Counted from the first letter of the stretch, positions 34,882-57,474 are shown. The stretch: DNA of 64,000 bases from Chromatiaceae bacterium (GCA_013426805.1 JACDZG010000026.1:1-64000), one strand, 5' to 3'. Notes: a model not told the origin generated them from the letters alone. A program made the numbers and translations.

Positions 34882-34957
34882 GCCCATGTAGCTCAGTTGG
34901 TAGAGCACACCCTTGGTAAGGGTGAGGTCATCGGTTCGACTCCGATCATGGGCTCCA
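34882..34957 (+). tRNA. tRNA-Thr (GGT)
   Basis: 76 nt with encoded CCA. Acceptor GCCCATG pairs with CATGGGC, and the anticodon loop TTGGTAA gives GGT. It lies 97 bp upstream of tuf, the standard gammaproteobacterial order. Confidence 0.95.
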
Positions 34958-35054
34958 TATTTGCATTTTTGTGTTTTCAGTGTCGGTCGGCGCCGTGTTG
35001 CCTTGAGCCTGGCCACTTGACCCATGCCCTTCAGAACTAGGCGGAGAGCAGTTC

Positions 35055-36245
<1,191 letters not shown>

Positions 36246-36265
36246 TTTAGCCCGGTGGCCCGACG

Positions 36266-36293
36266 TTGGACCGTGGTACTATATACGGTCCAA
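36266..36293. terminator. Hairpin between tuf and tRNA-Trp
   Basis: 9-bp stem ttggaccgt / acggtccaa with a 10-base loop, 21 bp after the tuf stop. No T-run follows, so termination would be Rho-assisted or it is an RNA-processing site. The interval contains no other clear signal. Confidence 0.4.
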
Positions 36294-36321
36294 GGTCCGG
36301 GGCACCCGGCCCATCTTTCTT

Positions 36322-36397
<76 letters not shown>

Positions 36398-36442
36398 TAC
36401 AACCATCGCCCTACACATCACCCGAAGGCGACACAGTATCCC

Positions 36443-36820
36443 ATGAACGTAAGCGCTGAGGCCGGAGGCGCCAACTTGGATATTGCCAAGTTGGCAGTTG
36501 CCGCATTGTTGCTGGTCGGCGGCATCTTTGCCTTCTATTATTTTGCCGCCTATTCGGCGCTGTTGCGCGTTATCGGGCTCCTTGCCATCAGCGGTGGAGC
36601 CGCCGCGATTGCGCTGCAGACGCAGCCCGGTCGGCGACTTTGGCAGTTTGTGTCGGACGCGCGCATGGAGGTTCGCAAAGTCGTTTGGCCGACCCGCCAG
36701 GAAACGGTCCAAACCACGTTGGTGGTGATGGTGATGGTAGTTGTCGTCGGTCTTGTTCTCTGGCTGTTTGACATGGTGTTGATGGGGATTCTGCGATTCC
36801 TCACCGGCCAAGGAGGCTGA
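36443..36820 (+). CDS. secE: Preprotein translocase subunit SecE
   Basis: 125 residues from the ATG at 36443. Three TM helices ([57 protein letters not shown]) give the long, three-TM gammaproteobacterial form. The conserved amphipathic segment [18 protein letters not shown] precedes the last helix. It stabilises SecY in the inner-membrane translocon and is co-transcribed with nusG 2 bp downstream. Confidence 0.95.
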   Translation: MNVSAEAGGANLDIAKLAVAALLLVGGIFAFYYFAAYSALLRVIGLLAISGGAAAIALQTQPGRRLWQFVSDARMEVRKVVWPTRQETVQTTLVVMVMVVVVGLVLWLFDMVLMGILRFLTGQGG

Positions 36821-36822
36821 TA

Positions 36823-37356
36823 GTGGCGAAGCGTTGGTATGTTATACACGCCTACTCGGGCTTTGAAGGCCAGGTAAAGCGGTCCTTGGAGGAGCGCGCC
36901 CGGCGTGCAGGGCTTGAAGATGCGTTCGCGTCCGTGCTGGTTCCGACCGAGGAAGTCGTCGAGATCCGCAATGGGCAGCAACGTAAGAGCGAGAGAAAGT
37001 TCTTTCCCGGTTATGTTCTGGTCAATATGGAGATGACCGACGAGACTTGGCATCTGGTAAAAGCTGTTCCGAAAGTCATGGGCTTCATTGGTGGTACCGG
37101 CGATCGACCGGCTCCAATCCCGGATAAGCAAGCAGACGCCATCCTTCAGCGCATGCAGGAAGGGGTGGAGAAGCCGCGTCCAAAGGTGCTGTACGAACCC
37201 GGTGAGGTTGTGCGGGTAGTCGATGGACCATTCACTGATTTCAATGGCGTCGTCGAAGAAGTCGACTACGACAAGAATCGGGTGAAAGTTTCAGTCTTGA
37301 TCTTTGGCCGTTCGACGCCGGTCGATCTGGAGTTCTCTCAAGTGGAGAAGGGTTGA
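36823..37356 (+). CDS. nusG: Transcription termination/antitermination factor NusG
   Basis: 177 residues from a GTG start with AGGAGG upstream. The NGN domain begins [20 protein letters not shown] and includes [15 protein letters not shown]; the KOW domain is [20 protein letters not shown]. It couples RNA polymerase to ribosomes and Rho. Standard length. Confidence 0.97.
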   Translation: MAKRWYVIHAYSGFEGQVKRSLEERARRAGLEDAFASVLVPTEEVVEIRNGQQRKSERKFFPGYVLVNMEMTDETWHLVKAVPKVMGFIGGTGDRPAPIPDKQADAILQRMQEGVEKPRPKVLYEPGEVVRVVDGPFTDFNGVVEEVDYDKNRVKVSVLIFGRSTPVDLEFSQVEKG

Positions 37357-37527
37357 TATAAAAGTCCTGCGAATCCGCCAAGGCGGGTTCCATGGCGACC
37401 GCGGATCGTCCTCATCTACTGCGCGCGACGACCGAAGACTGCTCAATAGCGTTTTGTCCCAAACAGGGACCCAACACGGGGAGCCTGGGTATCCACCCCT
37501 GGCGTTTGCACCCACAGGAGAGAAATC

Positions 37528-37962
37528 ATGGCGAAGAAGATAAACGCCTATATCAAGCTGCAAGTCAAGGCGGGGATTGCCAACCCCAGCCCGCCCGTCG
37601 GGCCGGCGTTGGGTCAGCATGGCGTCAATATCATGGAGTTCTGTAAGACGTTCAATGCCCGCACCCAGGAATTGGAGCAGGGCATGCCGATTCCGGTGGT
37701 GATCACCGTCTATTCGGATCGCAGCTTCACATTCATCACCAAGACCCCGCCCGCCTCAATCCTGCTGAAAAAAGCGGCAGGCGTGCAAAAGGGTAGTGCG
37801 ATACCGCAAACCAATAAGGTTGGCAAGGTGACTCGCGAGCAACTCGAACAGATTGCGAACGCGAAGATGCCCGATTTGACTGCCGCCGATCTGGATGCGG
37901 CGGTACGAACGATTGCGGGCAGTGCCCGGTCCATGGGTCTTGAAGTGGAAGGGGTGGTCTAG
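37528..37962 (+). CDS. rplK: Ribosomal protein L11
   Basis: 144 residues: [52 protein letters not shown]. It binds the GTPase-associated 23S rRNA region. AGGAGAG precedes the ATG. The 171-bp gap after nusG may hold a promoter, but none is obvious. It is followed by rplA after 2 bp. Confidence 0.97.
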   Translation: MAKKINAYIKLQVKAGIANPSPPVGPALGQHGVNIMEFCKTFNARTQELEQGMPIPVVITVYSDRSFTFITKTPPASILLKKAAGVQKGSAIPQTNKVGKVTREQLEQIANAKMPDLTAADLDAAVRTIAGSARSMGLEVEGVV

Positions 37963-37964
37963 TC

Positions 37965-38660
37965 ATGGCTAAGCCGAGCAAGCGTCAACAGGCGATCCGT
38001 GAGCGGATCGAGCAGGGCAAGCTCTATCCCGCCGAAGAGGCCTTCGGCCTGCTGAAGGAAGTCTCCCGAATTAAGTTCGTCGAGAGCGTCGATGTGGCGG
38101 TGAACTTGGGCGTGGATCCACGTAAGTCCGATCAGGTGGTTCGCGGCTCGACCGTCCTCCCGCATGGGATTGGCAAGACCGTGCGTGTTGCGGTGTTTGC
38201 TCAGGGTCCGAATGCCGATGCGGCCACCGCAGCCGGTGCCGACCGTGTCGGATTCGAGGACTTGGCAGACGACATCAAGGCCGGAAAGATGGACTTCGAT
38301 GTGGTGATCGCCTCGCCGGACGCGATGCGGGTGGTTGGTCAACTCGGAAAAATTTTGGGTCCCCGCGGTTTGATGCCTAACCCGAAGGTTGGCACCGTTA
38401 CCGCCGATGTGGCCGAGGCGGTACGCAATGCCAAGGCGGGACAGGTACGCTATCGCACCGATAAGGCGGGCATCATCCACTGCCCGCTGGGTCGAGTGGA
38501 CTTTGAGCCGGCGAAACTGCGGGAGAACCTGCAGGCCTTGCTGGCGAACCTCATGAAGGCGAAGCCGAGCACCTCCAAGGGCATTTACATGCGCAAGGTA
38601 ACGGTTTCCACGACCATGGGGCCAGGGTTGGCGGTCGACCATCAGGCGCTGACCCTGTAA
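37965..38660 (+). CDS. rplA: Ribosomal protein L1
   Basis: 231 residues: RRxIRE-like [39 protein letters not shown] and [18 protein letters not shown]1 forms the mobile L1 stalk and represses its own L11-L1 operon in enteric relatives. Usual length, directly after rplK. Confidence 0.97.
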   Translation: MAKPSKRQQAIRERIEQGKLYPAEEAFGLLKEVSRIKFVESVDVAVNLGVDPRKSDQVVRGSTVLPHGIGKTVRVAVFAQGPNADAATAAGADRVGFEDLADDIKAGKMDFDVVIASPDAMRVVGQLGKILGPRGLMPNPKVGTVTADVAEAVRNAKAGQVRYRTDKAGIIHCPLGRVDFEPAKLRENLQALLANLMKAKPSTSKGIYMRKVTVSTTMGPGLAVDHQALTL

Positions 38661-39001
38661 GTCGAAGATCATCGTTCTACGCGGTTACCGAATTTGACGG
38701 AAATCGCCTAAGGCCCTGAGGCGTCGGTCCTGCGATTCATGCAGTCGCTGATTCAGGTGCCTTGGGCCAGTGCTTTGGGGCCCCGATTCGGTCGGGGACC
38801 GTCAAAGACCGCAGGTGGCACAGCAGCCAATAAGGATCTCGTCGCTGTGACTTAATCGCCCCAGGCGCCTGCGCAGACGGTGCTCCAGAATCAGATTGCT
38901 GATGAAGGTGCACAGGATGGTGCCGGTGTTTGCCGATGGATCGGTGAGCAACTGCACCACCCGGCTCAGGTCGGGTCAATGTTAGACCAGAGGTGACGAA
39001 A
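38661..39001. other. rplA-rplJ intergenic region (L10 leader)
   Basis: 341 bp without a plus-strand gene. In this position relatives carry the L10-L12 autoregulatory leader and promoter, but I could not trace the fold. On the minus strand a 51-codon GTG frame reads VQLLTDPSANTGTILCTFIS then NLILEHRLRRRLGRLSHSDE and stops near 38810, which might be a foreign remnant. Confidence 0.45.
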
Positions 39002-39529
39002 GTGGCGCTAAATCTTGCGCAAAAAGAAGCGATCGTCGCCGAAGTTGCGGAAGTCGCTCGGAGTGCTTTCTCAGCCGTCGGGGCTGAGTACCGGGGCTTG
39101 ACCGTTGGTCAGATCACGAAGTTGCGTGTGGAAGCACGCAAGGCCGGGGTCTATGTCCGGGTGGTCAAGAATACCCTGGCGCGTCGTGCGCTCGCCGACA
39201 CCGATTTTGCGTGTATGCAGGATGGGCTGAAAGGGCCTTTGATCCTGGCCTTCGCGCAAGAAGACCCCGGTGCGGTCGCGCGTGTCGCGCAGGCCTTCGC
39301 CAAGGAGCACGACAAGTTCCAGGTGTGCATGGTGGCCGTCGGCGGCAAGTTGCTCGCTCCCGCGAAACTCGGTGATCTCGCTAAGATGCCGACTCGCGAC
39401 CAGGCGCTCAGCCAGTTGCTCGCCCTCATGAAGGCCCCGGTCCAAAAGCTTGCAGCGACCATCAACGAGGTCCCGGGCAAGTTGGTCCGCACCCTCGCCG
39501 CAATTCGCGATGCCAAAGAGGCGGCGTAG
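39002..39529 (+). CDS. rplJ: Ribosomal protein L10
   Basis: 175 residues from the GTG at 39002 (VALNLAQKEAIVAEVAEVAR), preferred over the GTG at 38993 because AGAGGTGA then sits at a proper distance and the family begins MALNL. It anchors L7/L12 dimers through its C-terminal helix and binds 23S rRNA. It includes AEYRGLTVGQITKLR and VVKNTLARRAL. Co-transcribed with rplL 44 bp downstream. Confidence 0.95.
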   Translation: MALNLAQKEAIVAEVAEVARSAFSAVGAEYRGLTVGQITKLRVEARKAGVYVRVVKNTLARRALADTDFACMQDGLKGPLILAFAQEDPGAVARVAQAFAKEHDKFQVCMVAVGGKLLAPAKLGDLAKMPTRDQALSQLLALMKAPVQKLAATINEVPGKLVRTLAAIRDAKEAA

Positions 39530-39573
39530 TCCGCACGCCTCGTATTACAGCAGTTTGATTCAGGAGACAGGCA

Positions 39574-39951
39574 ATGGCCGTTTCGAAAGAAGAGATCCTC
39601 GACGCGATCGGTAATATGACGGTCCTCGAGGTGGTTGATCTGATCAAGGCGATGGAAGACAAGTTCGGTGTGACCGCTGCCGCCGCGATGGTTGCAGGGC
39701 CGGCGGCAGCCGTGGCCGAGGTCGCCCCGGTCGAGGAACAGACCGAGTTCAATGTGATCCTGGCCTCCTTCGGTGCCAATAAGGTCGGCGTGATCAAGGC
39801 AGTACGTGCCCTGACCGGTCTGGGCCTCAAGGAAGCGAAGGACGCGGTCGAAGGGGCGCCGACCACCGTGAAGGAAGCGGTCTCCAAGGCCGAGGCCGAG
39901 GCAGCGAAGAAGGAGCTGGAAGAGGCTGGCGCAACCGTCGAAATCAAGTAA
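39574..39951 (+). CDS. rplL: Ribosomal protein L7/L12
   Basis: 125 residues. N-terminal dimerisation domain ([20 protein letters not shown]), an Ala/Val/Glu-rich hinge ([20 protein letters not shown]) and the globular C-terminal domain ([28 protein letters not shown]). It recruits translation factors. AGGAGACAGGC precedes the ATG. Confidence 0.97.
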   Translation: MAVSKEEILDAIGNMTVLEVVDLIKAMEDKFGVTAAAAMVAGPAAAVAEVAPVEEQTEFNVILASFGANKVGVIKAVRALTGLGLKEAKDAVEGAPTTVKEAVSKAEAEAAKKELEEAGATVEIK

Positions 39952-40174
39952 CGGCGCTTTGCGTCGCGACCAAGTTTCACGGGACCCATAGGCTGGCGGC
40001 GACGAGCCGCCGGCCTTTTGCCGTTTGGTTGAGGGTCGTCGTCCGCGCGCAAGCGGCGGGCGACCGGGCGAACGCGGCGGCGTCGCTTCGTCCGGCGGGC
40101 GCCATCGCGAACCTTTAGTGGTCCTGATTTCGGGTCCCATCCGGGTCCCAAGTACGATCTCGAGGGAAGGCATA

Positions 40175-44347
<4,173 letters not shown>

Positions 44348-44468
44348 AGGTGAGTCGCGAGCAGCAAGGCAGCGCGCCGAGGAAACACGCGATCCCCGGC
44401 GCCCTGCCTCGAACCTCGAATCTCGGCCCTCGCAACTCGCACCTCGCAACTCGCGTAGGAGATTTGAA

Positions 44469-48683
<4,215 letters not shown>

Positions 48684-48816
48684 GAGCGGAGCGCGGCGGC
48701 GCTGCCCCGCGGCCCGGACGATTCCGGCAGAGCGATGGCTGGATGGCGCCAGGGATGGCAATCCTTCCGGTCTTAACCATGTTTGGGGTGCGCGGGTCCA
48801 ACAGCCGATAACTTGT

Positions 48817-48845
48817 TTGACACGTCCCGGACATGTCCCTATACT
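48817..48845 (+). promoter_or_regulatory. Strong sigma70 promoter of the str operon
   Basis: TTGACA (48817-48822), exactly 17 bases, TATACT (48840-48845), followed by gcgcggt. It lies about 220 bp upstream of rpsL, leaving a leader that includes the hairpin at 48857. Confidence 0.85.
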
Positions 48846-48856
48846 GCGCGGTCTTA

Positions 48857-48876
48857 GCTGGCCGGCTTACATGCCG
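48857..48876. repeat. Leader hairpin of the str operon
   Basis: Stem ggccggc / gccggcc with loop ttacat, located a few bases after the predicted transcription start. Possibly a leader structure; no protein-binding motif is recognised. Confidence 0.5.
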
Positions 48877-49065
48877 GCCTGACTATTTCACCATCCGGTA
48901 CCGATTCCGGAGCTTGGCCCGGACCGACGTCCGGTCCCCGAAGCACTCGAATCCTCCCCACGCGGGGTCGCCGTCCGCTGACTGTTTCGGTCGGCTGATA
49001 GGATGTTGTCGCATTCGATTTGCTGTATTGAGACAGGCGCGAGGGCGCCGCTGGAGACCGACTGA

Positions 49066-49440
49066 ATGGCAACGATTAACCAACTCGTGCGGAAGCCCCG
49101 CCGGCGCAACGTTGTGAAGAGCAATGTGCCTGCTTTAGAGGCGTGTCCTCAGCGCCGTGGCGTCTGCACGCGTGTTTACACAACGACACCGAAGAAGCCG
49201 AACTCGGCGCTGCGAAAGGTCGCGCGCGTACGGCTGACGAACGGCTTTGAAGTCGCGTCCTATATCGGCGGAGAGGGGCACAACCTTCAAGAGCATTCGG
49301 TTGTGCTCATTCGCGGCGGCCGTGTCAAGGATTTGCCTGGCGTGCGTTATCACACCGTGCGGGGCACCCTGGATACCTCCGGCGTTGAGAAACGTCGCCA
49401 AGGGCGATCCAAGTACGGCGCTAAGCGTCCGAAGAAATAA
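49066..49440 (+). CDS. rpsL: Ribosomal protein S12
   Basis: 124 residues: [40 protein letters not shown] and [18 protein letters not shown]. The two lysines where streptomycin-resistance mutations arise (in KKPNSALRK and GGRVKDLPG) are wild type. Decoding-centre protein; first gene of the str operon. Confidence 0.97.
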   Translation: MATINQLVRKPRRRNVVKSNVPALEACPQRRGVCTRVYTTTPKKPNSALRKVARVRLTNGFEVASYIGGEGHNLQEHSVVLIRGGRVKDLPGVRYHTVRGTLDTSGVEKRRQGRSKYGAKRPKK

Positions 49441-49535
49441 TGCCCGGTTGTGCCGCTCATAGCCAGGAAATAGACCCTGGGTGGGTCCAGTGTGAAAGAG
49501 TGGCGCAAGCCCCTAGTCAGAGAGTCGGAGCCTGA

Positions 49536-50009
<474 letters not shown>

Positions 50010-50051
50010 CGGCGTCAGCCGGCACCATCAACTTGCAGGACGGAATCAGTC

Positions 50052-52148
50052 GTGGCACGCAGCACCCCCATCGAGCGCTATCGCAACATTGGTATCATGG
50101 CGCACATCGACGCCGGCAAGACCACGACGACCGAGCGCGTCCTTTATTATACCGGCGTGTCGCACAAGATCGGTGAAGTGCATGACGGCGCTGCCACTAT
50201 GGACTGGATGGAGCAGGAGCAGGAGCGTGGCATCACGATCACCTCCGCGGCGACGACCTGCTTCTGGAAGGGTATGGATTTGACCCGGCCTGAGCATCGC
50301 ATCAATATCATCGATACGCCCGGACACGTCGACTTCACGATTGAGGTGGAGCGGTCGTTGCGCGTGCTCGATGGTGCCTGCGCGCTGTTCTGCGCCGTCG
50401 GCGGAGTCGAACCGCAGTCGGAGACCGTGTGGCGTCAGGCGAACAAGTACGGCGTGCCGCGTCTCGGTTTTGTGAACAAGATGGATCGCATGGGAGCCAA
50501 TTTCCTGCGCGTCGTCCAGCAGTTGAAAGATCGCCTCGGGGCCACGCCGGTCCCGCTTCAGTTGCCGATCGGGGCGGAAGAGCACTTCAAGGGCGTTGTA
50601 GATCTGGTCAAGATGAAAGCCATCATCTGGGACGAGGCGTCCAAAGGTATGACCTTTGAGTATGGCGAGGTCCCTGCGGAAATGCTTGAGGAGTGCCAGG
50701 AGTGGCGTGAAAAGATGGTCGAGGCCGCCGCCGAGGCTAACGAGGAGTACATGGAGAAGTACCTTGAAGGGATCGCCTTGACGGAGGATGAGATCAAAGC
50801 AGGCATTCGCGCGCGGACGCTCAAGAGCGAAATCACGCCAATGTTGTGCGGCTCCGCGTTCAAGAACAAGGGCGTGCAGGCCATGCTCGATGGTGTTCTG
50901 GATTACATGCCGTCCCCGGTGGATGTGCCGGCGATCACGGGTATCCTGGACGATAAGGACGAGAGTCTGGGCGAACGTCCAGCGTCGGACGATGCGCCAT
51001 TTGCAGCGCTCGCTTTCAAGATCGCGACCGACCCCTTTGTCGGAACCCTGACGTTCTTCCGGGTCTACTCCGGCGTGCTGAACTCCGGCGATAGCGTTTA
51101 CAATCCGGTCAAGAGCCGTAAAGAGCGCATCGGCCGTATCCTCCAGATGCATGCCAACGACCGGTTGGAGATCAGGGAAGTCCATGCCGGCGATATCGCC
51201 GCGGCAGTCGGCTTAAAGGACGTCACGACCGGTGATACCCTGTGTGATCTGAATAAAGTCATTACTTTGGAGCGCATGGAGTTTCCGGAGCCGGTGATCT
51301 CCGTAGCCGTCGAGCCAAAGACCAAGAGCGACCAAGAGAAAATGGGCCTCGCCCTGCAAAAGCTGGCACAGGAAGACCCGTCGTTCCGCGTCCGTACCGA
51401 CGAGGAGTCCGGTCAGACCATTATCTCGGGTATGGGTGAGCTGCACTTGGAGATCATCGTCGATCGGATGCGTCGTGAGTTCAAGGTCGAGGCCAACGTT
51501 GGCGCTCCGCAGGTCAGTTACCGCGAGACGATTCGCAACAAAGTGCAGCAAGAGACGAAGTTCGCCCGGCAGACCGGGGGGCGTGGTCAATACGGCCATG
51601 TCTACATCCGGCTTGAACCGCAAGAGGCGGGCAAAGGATACGAGTTCGTCAACGGCATCGTCGGTGGCGTCGTTCCGAAGGAATATATTCCGGCCGTCGA
51701 TAAAGGTATCCAGGAAGCCATGCGTAACGGCGTGCTGGCTGGATTCCCGGTGGTGGATATCAAAGTGACTCTCTATGACGGCTCGTACCATGAGGTCGAC
51801 TCGAGCGAAATGGCTTTCAAGATCGCCGGTTCCATGGCATTCAAAGAAGGCTGCAGCAAAGCCAAACCGATGCTGTTGGAGCCGATTATGAAGGTGGAAG
51901 TGGTGACGCCCGAGGAGAACATGGGTGATGTCATGGGAGATCTCAATAGCCGTCGCGGCATGATTCAGGGTATGGAAGACTCGCCCTCCGGTAAGATCAT
52001 TCGTGCCGAGGTTCCGTTAGCGCAAATGTTCGGTTATGCGACGGACCTTCGCTCAGCCACTCAGGGCCGGGCGACTTACAGCATGGAATTCGCCAAGTAC
52101 AGCGAAGTGCCCGCCAGCATTGCTGAAGCGGTCGCTAAGAAACAGTAA
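50052..52148 (+). CDS. fusA: Elongation factor G
   Basis: 698 residues from a GTG start. It catalyses ribosome translocation and recycling. G1 [16 protein letters not shown]3 DTPGHVDFT and G4 NKMDRMG are intact, and the five-domain length is normal. Fusidic-acid-sensitive type sequence as far as the eye can tell. It lies between rpsG and the second tuf in the str operon. Confidence 0.97.
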   Translation: MARSTPIERYRNIGIMAHIDAGKTTTTERVLYYTGVSHKIGEVHDGAATMDWMEQEQERGITITSAATTCFWKGMDLTRPEHRINIIDTPGHVDFTIEVERSLRVLDGACALFCAVGGVEPQSETVWRQANKYGVPRLGFVNKMDRMGANFLRVVQQLKDRLGATPVPLQLPIGAEEHFKGVVDLVKMKAIIWDEASKGMTFEYGEVPAEMLEECQEWREKMVEAAAEANEEYMEKYLEGIALTEDEIKAGIRARTLKSEITPMLCGSAFKNKGVQAMLDGVLDYMPSPVDVPAITGILDDKDESLGERPASDDAPFAALAFKIATDPFVGTLTFFRVYSGVLNSGDSVYNPVKSRKERIGRILQMHANDRLEIREVHAGDIAAAVGLKDVTTGDTLCDLNKVITLERMEFPEPVISVAVEPKTKSDQEKMGLALQKLAQEDPSFRVRTDEESGQTIISGMGELHLEIIVDRMRREFKVEANVGAPQVSYRETIRNKVQQETKFARQTGGRGQYGHVYIRLEPQEAGKGYEFVNGIVGGVVPKEYIPAVDKGIQEAMRNGVLAGFPVVDIKVTLYDGSYHEVDSSEMAFKIAGSMAFKEGCSKAKPMLLEPIMKVEVVTPEENMGDVMGDLNSRRGMIQGMEDSPSGKIIRAEVPLAQMFGYATDLRSATQGRATYSMEFAKYSEVPASIAEAVAKKQ

Positions 52149-52170
52149 CGATTGATACGGGAAGAGCGCG

Positions 52171-53361
<1,191 letters not shown>

Positions 53362-53365
53362 TTTG

Positions 53366-53677
53366 ATGAATAATCAAAGAATCCGTATTCGCCTGAAGGC
53401 TTTCGATCATCGACTGATCGATCAGTCGGCGCGTGAGATTGTCGATACCGCCAAGCGCACCGGCGCTCAAGTTCGTGGTCCCGTGCCCCTGCCTTCAAAG
53501 AAAGAACGCTGGACGATTCTGGTCTCCCCACACGTAAACAAGGACGCGCGGGACCAATACGAACTGCGTACACATAAGCGTTTGATGGACATTGTCGATC
53601 CTACCGACAAGACTGTCGACGCTCTGATGAAATTGGATCTGGCGGCGGGCGTCGACGTCCAGATTAAGCTGAGCTGA
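53366..53677 (+). CDS. rpsJ: Ribosomal protein S10 (NusE)
   Basis: 103 residues from the ATG at 53366: [38 protein letters not shown]. Also the antitermination factor NusE. It lies only 4 bp after tuf, so there is no room for a separate S10 leader of the enteric type; the S10 operon seems to be read through from str. Confidence 0.97.
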   Translation: MNNQRIRIRLKAFDHRLIDQSAREIVDTAKRTGAQVRGPVPLPSKKERWTILVSPHVNKDARDQYELRTHKRLMDIVDPTDKTVDALMKLDLAAGVDVQIKLS

Positions 53678-53687
53678 GGGCGGAACG

Positions 53688-54341
53688 ATGGCGATCGGAG
53701 TTATCGGGCGCAAGGCCGGCATGACCCGTATCTTTGCCGAGGGTGGAGAGTCCATTCCGGTAACGGTGATTGAGGTCCCGCCAAACCGGGTGAGCCAAGT
53801 CAAGAGTGCGGAAACAGACGGATATCGCGCCGTGCAGGTAGCCTTTGGCACCCGCAAAGCATCGCGCGTCAACAAGCCGACGGCTGGGCATTACGCCAAG
53901 GCCGGTGTCGAGGCTGGTGAGTGCTTGGGCGAGTTTCGCCTCGAAGAGACCGAGGGCGCGGAAATCAACGTTGGTGACGAAATTTCAGTCGGAATCTTCG
54001 CACCCGGCCAGCAAGTTGACGTGCGTGGCGTAACGAAGGGGCGGGGTTTTGCTGGCGGTGTTCGTCGCCACCATTTCCGCACGCAAGACGCGACTCATGG
54101 TAACTCCGTGTCGCATCGCGCCCCTGGTTCGATCGGGCAGAATCAAAGTCCGGGCAGGGTTTGGAAGGGTAAGCGCATGGCGGGTCATCTTGGCGCCGCC
54201 AACCGCTGTCAACAGAGTCTGGTCGTTGTGCAGGTAGATGCAGAGCGTAACCTTTTGTTGGTCCGCGGCGGTGTGCCCGGTCCTACGGGCGGGCGTCTGA
54301 TCGTCGTTCCGTCCGTGAAGTGCAAGAACAAGGGCCAATGA
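53688..54341 (+). CDS. rplC: Ribosomal protein L3
   Basis: 217 residues: [20 protein letters not shown]; the tip region [20 protein letters not shown] contains the Gln methylated by PrmB in relatives, then [11 protein letters not shown]. Near the peptidyl-transferase centre. Overlaps the next gene region by a few bases. Confidence 0.97.
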   Translation: MAIGVIGRKAGMTRIFAEGGESIPVTVIEVPPNRVSQVKSAETDGYRAVQVAFGTRKASRVNKPTAGHYAKAGVEAGECLGEFRLEETEGAEINVGDEISVGIFAPGQQVDVRGVTKGRGFAGGVRRHHFRTQDATHGNSVSHRAPGSIGQNQSPGRVWKGKRMAGHLGAANRCQQSLVVVQVDAERNLLLVRGGVPGPTGGRLIVVPSVKCKNKGQ

Positions 54342-54343
54342 TC

Positions 54344-54955
54344 ATGGATCTCGCGATACGAAACGCCTCCGGTAATGGCAGCGTTCAGGTCTCGGATGCC
54401 GTTTTCGGCGCCGAACTGAAGCCAGGGTTGATTCATCAAGTCGTTACCGCGTATCTGGCGGGCGCGCGGTCCGGTACAAAGGCGCAAAAGACCCGCGCCG
54501 AAGTGTCCGGCGGCGGTCAAAAGCCTTGGCGGCAAAAGGGTACTGGTCGGGCTCGTGCTGGTACGACGCGGGGTCCGCTTTGGCGCGGGGGTGGGGTAAC
54601 CTTCGCGGCTCGCCCGCGGGATTATTCCCAAAAAGTGAACCGCAAAATGTATCGTGGCGCGGTGTGTTCGATCCTGTCGGATCTTGCGCGCGCCGGGCGT
54701 CTGCTGATTGTCTCAGAGTTGCGCGTCAATGCACCAAAGACCAAGGAACTCATTGAGCAACTCAAGATTCTTGGAGTGAGCGACTGTCTTATTCTCACCG
54801 ATGGGCTAGACGAGAATCTCTATCTTGCCGCGCGTAACTTATTGGGCGTGGATGTGATGTCTGCCCAGGAAGTTGATCCGGTGAGCCTGATTGCCTTTGA
54901 GAACGTGGTGGCTACCGAAGGTGCCGTCAGGAAGCTGGAGGAGCGTTTGCTATGA
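54344..54955 (+). CDS. rplD: Ribosomal protein L4
   Basis: 203 residues from the ATG at 54344 ([12 protein letters not shown]), preferred over the ATG at 54338 because AAGGG then sits about 9 bases upstream. The exit-tunnel loop [36 protein letters not shown] is typical. In enteric relatives L4 represses the S10 operon. Overlaps rplW by 4 bp. Confidence 0.95.
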   Translation: MDLAIRNASGNGSVQVSDAVFGAELKPGLIHQVVTAYLAGARSGTKAQKTRAEVSGGGQKPWRQKGTGRARAGTTRGPLWRGGGVTFAARPRDYSQKVNRKMYRGAVCSILSDLARAGRLLIVSELRVNAPKTKELIEQLKILGVSDCLILTDGLDENLYLAARNLLGVDVMSAQEVDPVSLIAFENVVATEGAVRKLEERLL

Positions 54956-55275
54956 ACCCTGGGATCAACCACGCGGGGATGAATAAAGAGCGGCTCATGA
55001 AAGTCTTGCTGGGGCCCTTGGTCTCGGAAAAGAGTACCATGATGGGTGAACTTGCCGGGCAGTATGCCTTCCGCGTTGTCGGCGATGCCAATAAGCGTGA
55101 GATCGGACGCGCCGTCGAACTGCTGTTCGAGGTCGAAGTAGCTGGTGTCCAGGTACTGAACGTCAAAGGTAAAGTGAAGCGTCTCGGAAAACGGCTTGGT
55201 CGGCGTCAAGATTGGCGCAAGGCGTACGTCCGTCTGAAACCGGGCCACAACATCGACTTCGGCGGCGGCGCTTAG
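54952..55275 (+). CDS. rplW: Ribosomal protein L23
   Basis: 107 residues if started at 54952; an internal ATG at 54979 ([19 protein letters not shown]) matches the family start better and would give 98 residues. It has [16 protein letters not shown] and [14 protein letters not shown]. It forms the signal-recognition docking site at the tunnel exit. Confidence 0.93.
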   Translation: MNPGINHAGMNKERLMKVLLGPLVSEKSTMMGELAGQYAFRVVGDANKREIGRAVELLFEVEVAGVQVLNVKGKVKRLGKRLGRRQDWRKAYVRLKPGHNIDFGGGA

Positions 55276-55303
55276 CCCGGCCGGACCAAGCGGATAGAAG
55301 AAG

Positions 55304-56131
55304 ATGCCAATCGTCAAGTCCAAACCGACCTCCGCCGGGAGACGTTTCGTCGTCAGGGTGGTCTCACCCGATCTCTATAAGGGTGAGCCCTACCAGCCCT
55401 TGCTTGAGAAGCAGACGCGCCATGGTGGACGCAATAATGCGGGCCGTATCTCGGTACGTCACCAAGGTGGTGGTCACAAGCAGCACTACCGGATCGTCGA
55501 TTTCAAGCGAAAGAAAGACGGTATTCCTGCGGTAGTGGAACGATTGGAATACGACCCGAACCGGAGCGCTCACTTGGCGCTTCTTAAGTACGCTGACGGC
55601 GAACGTGCCTATATTATTGCGCCGAAGGGTGTCAAGGCGGGCAGTCAGGTGCAGTCGGGTGAGGGTGTGCCGATCGTGGTCGGGAATTGCATGCCGTTGC
55701 GGCACGTTCCGGTCGGCGCGCAAGTGCATTGTATCGAAATGCGGCCAGGCAAAGGGGCTCAACTGGCTCGATCGGCAGGTACATCCGCGCAGTTGGTTGC
55801 GCGTGAAGGCGAGTATGCAACGGTGCGCCTGCGCAGTGGAGAAATGCGCAAGGTTCATACCGATTGCCGCGCGGTCATCGGTGAAGTCGGAAATTCCGAG
55901 AATAACTTGCGCAAGCTCGGCAAAGCTGGCGCTACACGCTGGCGTGGCGTTCGTCCTACGGTTCGCGGCGTCGTCATGAATCCAGTTGATCATCCCCACG
56001 GTGGCGGCGAGGGCCGGACTTCCGGAGGTCGTCATCCAGTGACACCATGGGGTGTTCCGACCAAGGGTTATAAGACACGTAAGAATAAGCGGACAGACAG
56101 CATGATTGTGCGTCGTCGCGGCCGTAAGTAA
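55304..56131 (+). CDS. rplB: Ribosomal protein L2
   Basis: 275 residues: [40 protein letters not shown] and the peptidyl-transferase-proximal [20 protein letters not shown] with its conserved His. Normal length, AAGAAG ribosome-binding site. Confidence 0.97.
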   Translation: MPIVKSKPTSAGRRFVVRVVSPDLYKGEPYQPLLEKQTRHGGRNNAGRISVRHQGGGHKQHYRIVDFKRKKDGIPAVVERLEYDPNRSAHLALLKYADGERAYIIAPKGVKAGSQVQSGEGVPIVVGNCMPLRHVPVGAQVHCIEMRPGKGAQLARSAGTSAQLVAREGEYATVRLRSGEMRKVHTDCRAVIGEVGNSENNLRKLGKAGATRWRGVRPTVRGVVMNPVDHPHGGGEGRTSGGRHPVTPWGVPTKGYKTRKNKRTDSMIVRRRGRK

Positions 56132-56151
56132 CTAAGGCGAGGTTTCTGCAA

Positions 56152-56430
56152 GTGCCACGTTCAGTTCGAAAAGGACCCTTTGTGGATCACCACCTGGCAA
56201 AGAAGGTGGAGGAAGCGGTCGCTCAAAACAGCAAGCGGCCTATCAAGACGTGGTCGCGCCGCTCGATGGTGCTGCCCGAGATGGTGGGTCTGACGATCGC
56301 GGTCCATAACGGGCGTCTGCACATTCCGGTGCTCGTCAACGAAAACATGATTGGCCATAAGCTCGGCGAATTTGCGCTGACCCGGACTTACCGGGGTCAC
56401 GCGGCCGACAAAAAGGCGAAGAAGAAGTAG
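56152..56430 (+). CDS. rpsS: Ribosomal protein S19
   Basis: 92 residues from a GTG start: [20 protein letters not shown] and [20 protein letters not shown]. Located in the 30S head near S13. Confidence 0.97.
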   Translation: MPRSVRKGPFVDHHLAKKVEEAVAQNSKRPIKTWSRRSMVLPEMVGLTIAVHNGRLHIPVLVNENMIGHKLGEFALTRTYRGHAADKKAKKK

Positions 56431-56444
56431 GCGGGGTGGGAGAG

Positions 56445-56777
56445 ATGCGAGCCGAAGCCAAACTGAAGTATGCCCGAATTTCGGCGCAAAAGGCCCGATT
56501 GGTCGCTGACCAGATCCGTGGCCAGCGCGTCGAGCAGGCACTCCAAATTCTCGCTTTCAGCACCAAGAAAGGCGCTGAGTTAGTTAAGAAGGTGCTGGAG
56601 TCCGCGATTGCGAACGCCGAGCACAATGCCGGTGCGGACATTGACGATCTCAAGGTTGAGTCGATTCAGGTCAACGAGGGGCCGACGATGAAGCGGATCA
56701 TGCCGCGAGCGAAAGGCCGTGCCAATCGCATCATGAAGCGGACTAGCCATATCACCTTGACGGTCGCGGAAACCTGA
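56445..56777 (+). CDS. rplV: Ribosomal protein L22
   Basis: 110 residues from the ATG at 56445 ([20 protein letters not shown]); a GTG 9 bases upstream is also possible. The tunnel beta-hairpin [20 protein letters not shown], where macrolide-resistance changes occur in other species, is of standard length. Confidence 0.95.
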   Translation: MRAEAKLKYARISAQKARLVADQIRGQRVEQALQILAFSTKKGAELVKKVLESAIANAEHNAGADIDDLKVESIQVNEGPTMKRIMPRAKGRANRIMKRTSHITLTVAET

Positions 56778-56794
56778 GAGAACAGGAGAGCAAT

Positions 56795-57472
56795 ATGGGA
56801 CAGAAAGTTCATCCGATTGGTTTTCGCCTGGGCATCGTCAAAGACTGGACGTCAAAGTGGTATGCGAATACCCGCGACTACGCCGACATGCTCAACAAGG
56901 ACCTGATGGTTCGCGCCTTCCTGAAGAAGGAGTTGGCAAGCGCATCGGTTAGCCGTATTCAGATCGATCGGCCGGCCAAGAACGCCCACATTACCATCCA
57001 CACCGCCCGTCCCGGCGTGGTGATCGGCAAGAAAGGCGAGGATATCGATAAGCTGCGTGCAAAGGTCTCCGGAATGCTCGGGGTTCCTGTTCACATCAGC
57101 ATTGAGGAGATCCGCAAGCCTGAACTGGATGCCCAGCTTGTCGCGGAAGGAATCGCGCAACAGTTGGAGCGCCGGATCATGTTTCGCCGGGCAGTAAAGC
57201 GGGCCTTGCAAAACACGATGCGGCTTGGTGCCGAGGGTATCAAGGTCAGCGTCGCCGGACGGTTGAACGGCGCCGAGATTGCGCGTAGCGAGTGGGCACG
57301 CGAGGGGCGGGTGCCACTCCACACGCTTCGCGCCGACATCGACTATGGGTTTGCCGAGGCGGGTACGACCTATGGCGTTCTTGGCGTTAAGGTCTGGATC
57401 TTCAAGGGTGAGGTGTTCGGTGACCAGCTCCCCGAGGAGCCGGTGGCGAAGCCGGCCGGTAGGAGGGGATAA
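56795..57472 (+). CDS. rpsC: Ribosomal protein S3
   Basis: 225 residues: [22 protein letters not shown] motif [21 protein letters not shown]-terminal [20 protein letters not shown]. Part of the mRNA entry helicase. AGGAGAG precedes the ATG. Confidence 0.97.
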   Translation: MGQKVHPIGFRLGIVKDWTSKWYANTRDYADMLNKDLMVRAFLKKELASASVSRIQIDRPAKNAHITIHTARPGVVIGKKGEDIDKLRAKVSGMLGVPVHISIEEIRKPELDAQLVAEGIAQQLERRIMFRRAVKRALQNTMRLGAEGIKVSVAGRLNGAEIARSEWAREGRVPLHTLRADIDYGFAEAGTTYGVLGVKVWIFKGEVFGDQLPEEPVAKPAGRRG

Positions 57473-57474
57473 AC

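Larger units (their letters stand above)
48684..49065. other. rpoC-rpsL intergenic region
   Basis: No gene. It contains the str-operon promoter (48817-48845) and a small hairpin (48857-48876). A terminator for rpoC is expected but no T-run hairpin is obvious. Confidence 0.6.

Noticed and set aside
36266-36293. Promoter for tRNA-Trp/secE within the tuf 3' hairpin
   Set aside because: A -35-like ttggac and -10-like tatata are present but only 8 bases apart.
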